Source: Lentzea aerocolonigenes
Lineage (GTDB): Bacteria; Actinomycetota; Actinomycetes; Mycobacteriales; Pseudonocardiaceae
DNA: 64,000 nt
Direction of reading: 5' to 3'
Assembly: GCF_000974445.1 (NCBI RefSeq)
Contig: NZ_BBOJ01000004.1
Coordinates: 248,001-312,000 of the forward strand
Shown here: piece by piece, positions 51,596 through 59,279 of the stretch
Numbering within the stretch: position 1 is the first letter of the stretch
Layout: each line of letters opens with the position of its first letter
Made by a program: the position numbers and the translations under genes
Notes under the pieces: generated by a model
Told to the model about the DNA's origin: nothing
What the model saw: the letters and a program-made list of their open reading frames with translations, nothing else
Database searches by the model: none

Positions 51596-52155
51596 GGCCG
51601 GTCGCTTTGTACGCGCGCTCTCGCAGTGTGCCCGCTGCCCTCGCGGCACTGCCGGTGGTGGTGTTCCTCGCGTGGTCCGCGATGCACTCGCCGTGGACGC
51701 CGTTGAGCGCGTCGCTGACCTCGCTGGCGGCGGTGCTGGTGATCACGGTCGGTCTCGCCGGACAGGATCCCGAACTGGACAGGTCCACCGCGGTGCCGTG
51801 GCCGGTGTGGCGGTTCTGGCACCTGGTGCTCGCGGGCGTGCTGGCGGCGATCCCGGTGTTGCTGGCGCAGGAACTCGGACCCGAGACGTTCGGCTTCGAG
51901 TTCGTCGTGCGCGACACGGCGGGCATGGTCGGGCTGGCCGGGCTGGCCGCGACGGTGATCGGGGCGAGGTTCGCCGCCGCGGCACCGGTGCTGTGGTGGG
52001 CCGTGAGCGCGATCATGCCGCCCACCGAGTCGGTGCCCGGCCGGATGATCACGTGGCCGGTGCGTTCTCCTGACGACGCGGTGGCGATGTGGACGGCGGG
52101 TGTGCTGTTCCTGAGCGGAGTCACCGCTTACGTGGTGCGCGGCGGGCGGCGCTGA
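51592..52155 (+). CDS. ABC transporter-associated membrane protein
   Basis: 187 residues with four to five hydrophobic helices and no motif I can name. It starts inside the stop of the preceding gene (ATGA) and completes the five-gene sigma factor, anti-sigma, ATPase, two membrane protein unit. It is probably a second transporter subunit. Confidence 0.72.
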   Translation: MRPVALYARSRSVPAALAALPVVVFLAWSAMHSPWTPLSASLTSLAAVLVITVGLAGQDPELDRSTAVPWPVWRFWHLVLAGVLAAIPVLLAQELGPETFGFEFVVRDTAGMVGLAGLAATVIGARFAAAAPVLWWAVSAIMPPTESVPGRMITWPVRSPDDAVAMWTAGVLFLSGVTAYVVRGGRR

Positions 52156-52170
52156 ACCGCCCGCCGCTCG

Positions 52171-53337
52171 TCAGGCCGCGGTGCGCAGGTCGAAGCCGGG
52201 AACGGCGACCATCTCCGGCCGGATCGGGCAGTTCGCCGCGAGCAGCCGCCGCGCCAGGACGTGGTCGACGGGCTTGTTGACGGACTCGACGCCGAGCAGC
52301 TCGTCTCCTCGGAAGCAGAACACCGAGAACGCGCCGGTCGTCGGATCCCCTGTCACCACCACGTTGTCGTGGCCGTCGGTGAGGCCGGCGATCTGCACCT
52401 TCATGGCGTACTGGTCGCTCCAGAACCACGGCACCTGGGCGTAGGGCTCGGCCGAACCCCGGATCACCGCCGCGACGCAGCTCGCCTGGTCCACGGCGTT
52501 CTGCACGGACTCCAGCCGGATCTGCCGCGTGCCGTGGGGAAAGCGGGCGCAGTCGCCGATCGCGAAGATCGCCGGGTCGGACGTGCGCAACCGCGCGTCG
52601 ACCACGATCCCGTCGTCGACCGTGAGCCCGGCCTCCTGCGCCAGTTCGACGTTCGGCACCACACCGATGCCCGCGACCACGAGATCGGCGGGCAGCACGG
52701 TGCCGTCGGCGAGCACGACCTCACCGGGCCGCACCTCGGACACGGTGGCGTTGAAGAGGAACTTCACCCCTCGCCTGCGGTGCACCTGGACGACGTGCTC
52801 TGCCGTGTGCTCGGACAGAACCCGTGACAACGCACGGGTTTGCGCCTCGACCACGGTCACGTCGCACTCGGCTTCACTTGCCACGGCGGCGTGTTCGAGC
52901 CCGATGAACCCCGCGCCGATCGCGACCACACGGCCTCGGGGACGGGCGAAGTCGGCGTCCCCGATCGTGCGGATCGTGTGCGCGCCGGGGATCGGCCGCG
53001 GCCGTGAACCCGTTGCCAGCACGAGGTTCTCGTAGTCGAGGACACGGCCGGACCGCAGCACGACCTGCCGCGCGGCGCGGTCCACGGAGACCGCCGGGTC
53101 GTCGAGCACGAGGGAGATGTCGTGCTGGGCGTAGTAGGTCTCCGGCCGGAACACCAGGTCGGCGACCCCGATGTCCCCTTGCAGGTAGGCCTTCGTGAGC
53201 GGCGGCCGCTGGTAGGGCAGGACACCCTCGTCGCCGACCAGCGTGATGGTGCCGCGGTGTCCCAGTTCTCGCAGGGACACCGCGGCTTGGCAGCCCGCCT
53301 GGCCCGCACCCACGATGACGACGGGCGAGTCCGTCAT
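52171..53337 (-). CDS. Ferredoxin reductase (putidaredoxin-reductase type)
   Basis: A 388-residue FAD/NAD(P) protein: VVIVGAGQAGCQAAVSLRE, PYQRPPLTKAYLQGD, LVLATGSRPRPIPG, the second Rossmann VVAIGAGFIGLEHAAVAS, IFAIGDCARFPHG and the C-terminal reductase domain. It supplies electrons to the ferredoxin encoded two genes upstream and, through it, probably to the cluster P450. Its ATG overlaps the ketoreductase TGA. Confidence 0.92.
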   Translation of the reverse strand: MTDSPVVIVGAGQAGCQAAVSLRELGHRGTITLVGDEGVLPYQRPPLTKAYLQGDIGVADLVFRPETYYAQHDISLVLDDPAVSVDRAARQVVLRSGRVLDYENLVLATGSRPRPIPGAHTIRTIGDADFARPRGRVVAIGAGFIGLEHAAVASEAECDVTVVEAQTRALSRVLSEHTAEHVVQVHRRRGVKFLFNATVSEVRPGEVVLADGTVLPADLVVAGIGVVPNVELAQEAGLTVDDGIVVDARLRTSDPAIFAIGDCARFPHGTRQIRLESVQNAVDQASCVAAVIRGSAEPYAQVPWFWSDQYAMKVQIAGLTDGHDNVVVTGDPTTGAFSVFCFRGDELLGVESVNKPVDHVLARRLLAANCPIRPEMVAVPGFDLRTAA

Positions 53338-54113
53338 CAGTAGTTCCCCAGGCCACCGCAGACGTTGAGCGCCTGCGCGGTGATGGAGTTCGCGGTCTCC
53401 GTGGTCAGGTAGGTGACCAGGCCGGCGACCTCCTCCGGGGTGGAGTAGCGGCCGAGCGGGATCTTCGCGTTGAACCTCTCCAGGACGTCGTCCTCGGTGA
53501 TGCCCCAGTGGTTGGCGTACCCCTGGCGCACCTTGCCGGCCATCGGCGTCTCGACGTAGCCGGGGCAGACGGCGTTGACCGTGATGCCGGTCTTCGCGAG
53601 CTCCAGCCCGACGGCCTTGGTGAAGCCGACGACGCCGTGCTTCGAGGCGCTGTACGGGGAGGCGTAGATGACGCCCTGCTTGCCGCCGGTGGACGCGATG
53701 TTGATGACGCGGCCCCAGTCGCCCTGGTTCATCTGCCCGGTGGACAGGACTTCCTTGGTGACGCGGAAGACGCTGTGCAGGTTGGTGTCGATGACGTCGG
53801 TCCAGATGTCCTCGTCCAGCGTGGCGATCTCGCCGCCACCGCCGCGACCGGCGTTGTTGACGAGGATCTCGATGCGGCCGAAGACTTCCACCGCCTTCAT
53901 GACGGCCTTGCGGATGTCCTCTGTGGACTTGACGTCACAGGTCGTGCCGTCGGCCTCGTACCCCTCCTCGCGGAGCTGCTTGACCGTGGAGGCGACGTTC
54001 TCCGCGTCCCGCGCGACCACGAACACCGCGTGGCCCGCCGCGCCGAGCGACTCCGCGACGGAGAGGCCGATTCCGCTGGTTGCGCCCGTGACGAAGGCGA
54101 CCCGTCGAGTCAT
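53337..54113 (-). CDS. Type II PKS C9 ketoreductase (ActIII family)
   Basis: A 258-residue SDR. TRRVAFVTGATSGIGLSVAE, LVNNAGRGGGG, NIASTGGKQGVIYASPYSASKHGVVGF and the PGYVETPMAGKVRQGYANHW lid closely match the actinorhodin-type ketoreductases that reduce the C9 carbonyl of the nascent chain. This fits the di-domain aromatase/cyclase. It is unusually far (33 kb) from the minimal PKS and is sandwiched between ferredoxin and ferredoxin reductase genes. Confidence 0.94.
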   Translation of the reverse strand: MTRRVAFVTGATSGIGLSVAESLGAAGHAVFVVARDAENVASTVKQLREEGYEADGTTCDVKSTEDIRKAVMKAVEVFGRIEILVNNAGRGGGGEIATLDEDIWTDVIDTNLHSVFRVTKEVLSTGQMNQGDWGRVINIASTGGKQGVIYASPYSASKHGVVGFTKAVGLELAKTGITVNAVCPGYVETPMAGKVRQGYANHWGITEDDVLERFNAKIPLGRYSTPEEVAGLVTYLTTETANSITAQALNVCGGLGNY

Positions 54114-54126
54114 GGTTCAACGCTCC

Positions 54127-54450
54127 TCAGAGTTGCTTCTCGGGAAGGTGCACGACGAGCCCGTCCAGCTCCTCGGTGACCGGGATCTGACAGCTCAGCC
54201 TGCTGTTGTCCTGACGGGGGCTCGCGGTGACGCACAGCAGCCCGTCCTCCAGGTCGTGCATGGCGGGCAACGGTGTGGTGTTGTCCCTGTCCACGTAGAT
54301 GTGGCACGTCCCGCACGTCGCGCCGCCGCCGCACTGGGCGAGGATGCCCTCGACGCCGGCGAGCTTGGCACCGCGCATGATCGAGTTGCCCGGCTCGACG
54401 TCGACGACCGACGACGTCCCGTCCGGGTGGACATAGGTGATCTTGGCCAT
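54127..54450 (-). CDS. [2Fe-2S] ferredoxin, putidaredoxin/adrenodoxin type
   Basis: 107 residues: MAKITYVHPDGTSSVVDVEP, cluster ligands in LAQCGGGATCGTCHIYV and SRLSCQIPV. It carries electrons from the reductase to a P450 or other oxygenase. It heads a leftward unit ferredoxin-ketoreductase-reductase. The start follows GGGGAGACACCGCG. Confidence 0.93.
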   Translation of the reverse strand: MAKITYVHPDGTSSVVDVEPGNSIMRGAKLAGVEGILAQCGGGATCGTCHIYVDRDNTTPLPAMHDLEDGLLCVTASPRQDNSRLSCQIPVTEELDGLVVHLPEKQL

Positions 54451-54531
54451 CGCGGTGTCTCCCCACGGAAATAGGCTCGCCGGACGTCCTCGAAGGTGCC
54501 GGTGACGCCTGGGGATCGCCTGGAACTCCCC

Positions 54532-54559
54532 TCGAACGCGTTCGAGACCTCCTCTAGGG
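54532..54559. promoter_or_regulatory. Putative SARP box between ferredoxin and hydrolase-like genes
   Basis: TCGAACG (54532), TCGAGAC (54542) and TCTAGGG (54553) are 10 and 11 bp apart for the rightward gene. The same region contains the perfect palindrome CTCGAACGCGTTCGAG. Leftward, TCGAGGG-N4-TCCAGGC also has 11-bp spacing. Confidence 0.55.
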
Positions 54560-54607
54560 CCTTTTGCGACCCTCACAACCCGACGCAACCGACGCGGAGG
54601 TCTCACC

Positions 54608-56026
54608 GTGCCCGACGCACTGCACGAGTTCTACGAACAGCGACCGCAATGGTCCGCGCCGTCGGCGGAAGACGGCCTGCAACGCGCCACCATCTCGGTG
54701 CCGCGCGACTACAGCGACCCCGGCGGCGCGCGGCTCACGATCGCTCTTTCCCGTCTGCCCGCGACGAATCCCGCGAAGCGCCGGGGTGTTCTGCTCTCGG
54801 TCAACGGCGGCCCCGGCGGTGACAACGGCGAGGGCCTCAAGCTGCCGCTGGAGTTCCCCGCCGAGGTGCGCGAGGCCTACGACCTGATCGGGTTCGACCC
54901 GCGCGGCACCGGCGAGTCCACCCGGCTCTACAGCGAGGTCGTGGTGCCCGTGGCGCCGTTCGACTCCCGGCCGCCGGACTCGTTGTTCGAGCAGCTGTCC
55001 GCCGACATGCGCGAACGCGAGCTGGCGTGCGCACGCGCCGGCGGCGACCTGCGCCCCCACATCACGACCCGCAACACCGCGCGGGACATGGACGTCATCC
55101 GCGGCGTGCTCGGCGAAGACAAGATCAGTTTCGTCGGGTACGCCTACGGCACGCTGGTCGGCGCCGTCTACGGGTCGATGTTCCCCGCGCGCCTGGACCG
55201 CAGCGTGCTCGACTCGTGCGTGAACCCGGACTGGACTTGGCGCGAACAGTTCGTCACGCAGGCCGAGGCCGTGTACCGCAACGTGCAGAAGTGGGCGCAG
55301 TGGACCGCCGAGCGCAACGTCCACTTCGGACTCGGCACGTCCGCCGCCGCGGTGCTGGAGACCGTCGAGGAAGTCGTCTCCACGCTGGAGGAACTGGGTG
55401 CCGTGCACCTGCGCACGTTGTTCGACGGCGCGGTGGGCACGCGGGCCACCGACCGCGGGCAGTGGGACTCGCTGGGCCACCTCGTCAGCGACCTGCGCAA
55501 GGTCGAGGACGTCGCCACCGCCCAGAAGCTGATCGCGGGAGAGGGCACCTGGCGCCCGCAGGACACGACCGGTGAGCTCCGGATCGGTGTGCTGGAGGCG
55601 ATCACGATGGAGACCGAGTGGCCGGCCGACCTGGACGTCTACTACTCGGACATGCGCTACCACCGCGAGCACCACCCGTACGGCTTCGGCGTGCTGCGCG
55701 CCCAGCCGTGGGTCGGCGCGTTCCGCACGTTCGAGTCGCTGGAGGAGCCCACGCACGTCAAGCGCGTCGGGTACCCGGTCGGGCTCGTCGTGCAGGCGGA
55801 CGGCGACCCGTTCGACCGCTACGAGGGCGGTGTGGCGATGGCCGAACGCCTGGGCCACCACCTGGTCGTCGTCGAGGACTCCGGTGACCACGAGGTGTAC
55901 GCGTTCGCGGGCAACGCCGTGCTCGACTGCATCGTCAACGCCTACCTCGTCGACGGTGTGCTCCCGGAGAAGCGCGTCGGCGTGCCGGGTTCGACGCCGC
56001 GGCCGGACATCGCGCCTGATGCCTGA
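54608..56026 (+). CDS. Alpha/beta-hydrolase (S33 peptidase-like) with Ala at the nucleophile position
   Basis: 472 residues resembling secreted tripeptidyl aminopeptidase-like hydrolases but with no signal peptide. The oxyanion loop SVNGGPGGDNGEG and IGFDPRGTGEST are present, but the nucleophile elbow, normally GxSYGT, reads FVGYAYGTLVGA with alanine at 179. GDHEVYAF may hold the His. It thus cannot be a classic serine hydrolase and may be a non-hydrolytic cyclase or rearrangement catalyst. The GTG follows CGGAGGTCTCACC. Confidence 0.82.
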   Translation: MPDALHEFYEQRPQWSAPSAEDGLQRATISVPRDYSDPGGARLTIALSRLPATNPAKRRGVLLSVNGGPGGDNGEGLKLPLEFPAEVREAYDLIGFDPRGTGESTRLYSEVVVPVAPFDSRPPDSLFEQLSADMRERELACARAGGDLRPHITTRNTARDMDVIRGVLGEDKISFVGYAYGTLVGAVYGSMFPARLDRSVLDSCVNPDWTWREQFVTQAEAVYRNVQKWAQWTAERNVHFGLGTSAAAVLETVEEVVSTLEELGAVHLRTLFDGAVGTRATDRGQWDSLGHLVSDLRKVEDVATAQKLIAGEGTWRPQDTTGELRIGVLEAITMETEWPADLDVYYSDMRYHREHHPYGFGVLRAQPWVGAFRTFESLEEPTHVKRVGYPVGLVVQADGDPFDRYEGGVAMAERLGHHLVVVEDSGDHEVYAFAGNAVLDCIVNAYLVDGVLPEKRVGVPGSTPRPDIAPDA

Positions 56027-56033
56027 AAACGAA

Positions 56034-56057
56034 GAAGGGGCCCTCGCGGGCCCCTTC
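56034..56057. terminator. Bidirectional terminator
   Basis: A perfect 10-bp stem GAAGGGGCCC with its complement and loop TCGC lies between the convergent hydrolase-like and Gfo/Idh genes. Confidence 0.8.
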
Positions 56058-56059
56058 GT

Positions 56060-56992
56060 TCATCTGGTGGCTTGCAGGACCGCGTCCACGAGCTGAGCCA
56101 GTTCTATCGACTCGCACGACGTGGGACCGCCGGTCCTCACCGCGGACACGAAGCTGCGGGCCGCGTTGGTGTACTGGTCGTCTGGTTCGAGGCGGAGCTG
56201 TTCGCCGCCGAGCCGCACGATCGGCGCGAGGTCCGCGGGCGGGGCGTAGGCGCGGTCGACGGTGATGTGGCTTTCACTGCCCCACACCGAGTAGTTCGCC
56301 CGGTAGGTGTGCTCCATGCCGAACGTGAGCTGGGCCGTGACACCGCCGGGAGCCCTCAGCAGCACCGATCCCGAGACGTCCACGCCGTAGGTGGCGTCGA
56401 CCTTCAGGTTCGCGCCGAGCACCTGCAGTCCGGGGCCGAGCATCAGCATCGCGGCCTTGAGCGGGTAGACGCCGACGTCGAGCAGCGCCCCGCCGGCGAG
56501 GTCCTTGCGGTACCGGATGTCCCCCGACGGCCGCGGCGGGATCGTGAACGCCGCCTCGAACGCCCGCACCTCGCCGACCGCGCCCGCGAGGACGAGCCTG
56601 CGCACCTCGTGGTGCTGGGAGTGGAACGGGAACAGGAAGTTCTCCCGCAGGACGAGCCCGCGTTCCCTGGCCTGGGCCACGAGATCCGCGGTCTCCTCCA
56701 GCGACGGCGTGACCGGTTTCTCGGCCAGCACGTGCTTTCCGGCGCGCAACGCCCGTTCGATCCACACCGCGTGGTGCGCCGCCGGCAGCGGCACGTACAC
56801 GGCGTCGAGGTCCATGCCGAGCAGCTTCTCGTACCCGGTGACGGCCTCGCAGCCGTAGTCTGCCGCGACCTTGCCCGCCTTCTCACCGTCGCGGCTCGCG
56901 ACCGCGACGATGTCCACATCGGACAGACCCGCGAACGCGGGCAGCATCCTGCGGCGGGCGATGTCGGCGCACCCGACGACGCCCAGCCTCAC
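56060..56992 (-). CDS. Gfo/Idh/MocA oxidoreductase, probable NDP-hexose 3-ketoreductase
   Basis: About 310 residues: RLGVVGCADIARRRMLPAF Rossmann, VAVASRDGEKAGKVAADYG, the catalytic EKP in HVLAEKPVTPSLEET, and a C-terminal sheet domain. This family reduces the 3-keto group formed after 2,3-dehydration (KijD10, OleW, TylC type). The GTG overlapping the preceding stop (GTGA) is chosen; an ATG 8 codons earlier is possible. It works with the 2,3-dehydratase encoded 12 kb away. Confidence 0.88.
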   Translation of the reverse strand: MRLGVVGCADIARRRMLPAFAGLSDVDIVAVASRDGEKAGKVAADYGCEAVTGYEKLLGMDLDAVYVPLPAAHHAVWIERALRAGKHVLAEKPVTPSLEETADLVAQARERGLVLRENFLFPFHSQHHEVRRLVLAGAVGEVRAFEAAFTIPPRPSGDIRYRKDLAGGALLDVGVYPLKAAMLMLGPGLQVLGANLKVDATYGVDVSGSVLLRAPGGVTAQLTFGMEHTYRANYSVWGSESHITVDRAYAPPADLAPIVRLGGEQLRLEPDDQYTNAARSFVSAVRTGGPTSCESIELAQLVDAVLQATR

Positions 56993-58080
56993 TCGCCGAT
57001 CAACGCCGCTGGCCATGTCCGCACCGCCGCTGTCTCGTAGCGCAGCGCGACGTGACTCGACGCGCTGACGACGTCCCGCCAGAACCGCTGCAACGGCGAG
57101 CTCTCGCTGAGCCCGCTCGTGCCGGCCGCCCGGACGAGGGCTCCCACCGCCTCGACGACGCTGTCCGCGGTGAAGGTGGCGTTGCGTTCGCAGCGCGCCA
57201 TCAGCCTCGGCGTGAACGTGCGTTCGTCGAGCACCTGTGCGTTCTGCTCCACCAGGAACCGCGCGGCGTCGATCTGCGCGGAGGCCTTGCACAGGTCGAC
57301 GCCCTGGGAGACGTTGACCTTCTTGCCGCGCAGGGCGTTGGTGGCGGCGTGGAACGCGCCGTACGCGGCCCCGACCGCGGGGGCGGCGAACGTGAGACCG
57401 CCGACTGCCTGGAACGGCACGTTGTGCGCGGGCAGGTCGCTCGTGCCGTTCTGGCCGGACACGAAGTCCGCGCGCAGGTACGACAGGTGCTCCGGCACGA
57501 ACACGTCGTCGACGATCACCGTGTGACTGCTGGTGGCGCGCATGCCCGCGTTGTCCCAGGCCTCGACGACCGTGAAGTCCTTGCGCGGCAGGGCGAAGAA
57601 CCGCGCCTCGGGTTCACCTCCGGTCGCGACCACGCCGCAGACCAGCGCCCAGTCGGCGAAGTCCACGCCGCTGACGTACGACCACCGGCCGCTCAGCCGG
57701 TGACCGCCCTGCGTGACCGTCGCCTTCCCCATCGGGGGCTGCGCGGTCACGATGAACGTGTCGGGGCTGCCACCCCACAGCTCCTCGTGACCGAGCCGCG
57801 GCAGGTGCGTGGCGTAACGGGCGGACAGCGCGGACAGCGAGGCGCACCAGGCCGTGGAGGCACAACCCTCACCGACCGCGATGACGGCCTGGGTGAACTC
57901 GGTGAACCCGCCTTCGCTGCCGCCGTAGGACTTCGCGACGAAGTGCCGCGCGAACCCGGCCTCCCGCACGGCCGCCACGACCTCCGGCGCGAGCCTGCGC
58001 GTCCGGTCGGCCTCCTCGGCGTGCTCGGCGACGAGCGCGCTCACCTTCTCCGCGACCGGGACGAGACCGGTGTCGCTCAT
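56989..58080 (-). CDS. Acyl-CoA-dehydrogenase-like flavin hydroxylase
   Basis: 363 residues of the ACAD fold, group D monooxygenase type (ActVA-ORF5, HpaB-like): PEVVAAVREAGFARHFVAKSYGG, STAWCASLSALSARYATHLP, GGHRLSGRWSYVSGVDFADW and HTVIVDDVFVPEHLSYLR. Such enzymes use reduced flavin to hydroxylate aromatic polyketides. A dedicated flavin reductase is not seen; the WrbA or nitroreductase proteins could contribute. It is coupled to genes on both sides. Confidence 0.88.
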   Translation of the reverse strand: MSDTGLVPVAEKVSALVAEHAEEADRTRRLAPEVVAAVREAGFARHFVAKSYGGSEGGFTEFTQAVIAVGEGCASTAWCASLSALSARYATHLPRLGHEELWGGSPDTFIVTAQPPMGKATVTQGGHRLSGRWSYVSGVDFADWALVCGVVATGGEPEARFFALPRKDFTVVEAWDNAGMRATSSHTVIVDDVFVPEHLSYLRADFVSGQNGTSDLPAHNVPFQAVGGLTFAAPAVGAAYGAFHAATNALRGKKVNVSQGVDLCKASAQIDAARFLVEQNAQVLDERTFTPRLMARCERNATFTADSVVEAVGALVRAAGTSGLSESSPLQRFWRDVVSASSHVALRYETAAVRTWPAALIGE

Positions 58081-58535
58081 GCGGCTCCTTCCCTTGCCGC
58101 CGCGGCGGCGATGGCGACGGGCGAAGGCTCGTCGCGGTGGATCGTGCGCGACTTGGCCTGCAGCTCGCCGTTCACGCGCACGAGCACGTCCTCGATGAAG
58201 AACGTGGGCTCGAACGTGACGTTGCCGGCCTTGTCGGTGCGGGTGACCAGCGAGCAGTACGAGACGTTGATCGTGTTCTCGTCGACCTCTTCGATGACGT
58301 AGTGGTCGTTCCAGTGCCGCACCGCTCCGTTGGCGTAGCGCGGCAGAGCGGCGTTGGCGCCCGCGATGAGCTGCGCCCTGCCGACGACCTTCTCGCCGCG
58401 GTGGGCGTGGTCGGTGACGCCGTCCTCGGTGAAGGTAGCCGCGTACCCCTCGATGTCGAGTGCATCGAGCAGCCGCATCTGCAGCGCGTAGAAGGTCTTC
58501 ACCTCGATGTAGGTGGTCACGCTGACTGGGGACAC
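58077..58535 (-). CDS. NTF2-fold (SnoaL-like) tailoring protein
   Basis: 152 residues. TYIEVKTFYALQMRLLDALDIEGY, TFTEDGVTDHAHRGEKVVGR and a sheet region HWNDHYVIEEVDENTINVSY are typical of the NTF2/ring-hydroxylating beta-subunit-like family. The GTG is supported by GGAGGAGGGAGTCGTA. It heads the leftward unit with the hydroxylase and 3-ketoreductase, whose promoter shares 17 of 18 bases with the PKS operon promoter. Cyclase or hydroxylase helper roles are possible. Confidence 0.8.
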   Translation of the reverse strand: MSPVSVTTYIEVKTFYALQMRLLDALDIEGYAATFTEDGVTDHAHRGEKVVGRAQLIAGANAALPRYANGAVRHWNDHYVIEEVDENTINVSYCSLVTRTDKAGNVTFEPTFFIEDVLVRVNGELQAKSRTIHRDEPSPVAIAAAAAREGAA

Positions 58536-58584
58536 TACGACTCCCTCCTCCTGTGATCTGTGCCATCGACGATCCACAACGGTG

Positions 58585-58629
58585 CTGGAAGTCCGGTGGA
58601 GGAAGCCTCGTTCGAGGGCGCTTCTAGTT
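58585..58629. promoter_or_regulatory. Divergent regulatory region of the NTF2 unit and SRPBCC gene
   Basis: Rightward: TCGAGGG (58612) and TCTAGTT (58623) are 11 bp apart before the SRPBCC gene. Leftward: CCTCCACCGGACTTCCAG (58585-58602) repeats the PKS operon promoter element at 21.05 kb and is preceded by TCGAACG. Both fit co-regulation by a SARP. Confidence 0.55.
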
Positions 58630-58687
58630 GCCGTGCAGCGGTTTCACGGAAGCTGAGTCCGATTTGTCCATCACACCTGGAGGGCTC

Positions 58688-59176
58688 ATGTCGGAGGCAA
58701 CTCCCGATGTCGCCAAGTCCGTCACGGTCGAGTGCTCGATCGAGCAGGCGTTCGCGATCTTCGCGGAGCACCCGCTCGACTGGTGGCCGGAGAAGCACGT
58801 CTTCGTGCAGGACCGTCAGGCCATCACCATCGAGCCCGTCGTGGGCGGCCGCTACTACGAGACCGGTGCCGACGGCCAGGAGATCGCCTGGGGCACCATC
58901 ACCGAGTGGGACCCGCCGAAGCGCCTGGTCATGACCTGGCGCGTCGGACCCGGCTGGCAGCCGATCTACGAGGACTCCAGGGCGTCGTTCATCAAGGTGG
59001 ACTTCGAGGCCCTCGGCCCGGCCACCACGCGCGTGACGCTGACGCACGCCGACCTCGACCGTCACGGCTCGCCGCTGGCCGGTCAGATCTTCGGCGCCCT
59101 GAACGGTCCCAGCCCCGGCGACACGCTCGCCAAGTACGCGACGGCGGTTGAGAAGCACGCACCCGCGAAGGTGTGA
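58688..59176 (+). CDS. SRPBCC (AHSA1-like) protein
   Basis: 162 residues: SVTVECSIEQAFAIFAEHPLDWWPEKH, GGRYYETGADGQEIAWGTITEWDPPKRLVMTW (as parts of a helix-grip fold) and a C-terminal helix. AHSA1-type SRPBCC proteins bind hydrophobic ligands; in polyketide clusters they are candidates for late cyclisation or dehydration. The ATG follows CTGGAGGGCTC. It is monocistronic with a strong terminator. Confidence 0.82.
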   Translation: MSEATPDVAKSVTVECSIEQAFAIFAEHPLDWWPEKHVFVQDRQAITIEPVVGGRYYETGADGQEIAWGTITEWDPPKRLVMTWRVGPGWQPIYEDSRASFIKVDFEALGPATTRVTLTHADLDRHGSPLAGQIFGALNGPSPGDTLAKYATAVEKHAPAKV

Positions 59177-59186
59177 CCCGCCCGCG

Positions 59187-59226
59187 CGAGAAGAGCCCGC
59201 TCTCGGTGGAGAGCGGGCTCTTCTCG
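59187..59226 (+). terminator. Terminator of the SRPBCC gene
   Basis: A perfect 18-bp stem (CGAGAAGAGCCCGCTCTC with its complement) and loop GGTG lie 11 bases after the stop. Confidence 0.9.
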
Positions 59227-59240
59227 TTGCGGGGAAGGAC

Positions 59241-59278
59241 GAAGAGGCCCGCCCCGGAGGCTTGGGGCGGGCCTCTTC
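59241..59278 (-). terminator. Terminator of the acetolactate synthase unit
   Basis: A perfect 15-bp stem GAAGAGGCCCGCCCC with its complement and an 8-base loop is placed directly after the leftward ilvN-like stop. It stands back to back with the terminator of the convergent SRPBCC gene. Confidence 0.85.
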
Positions 59279-59279
59279 C

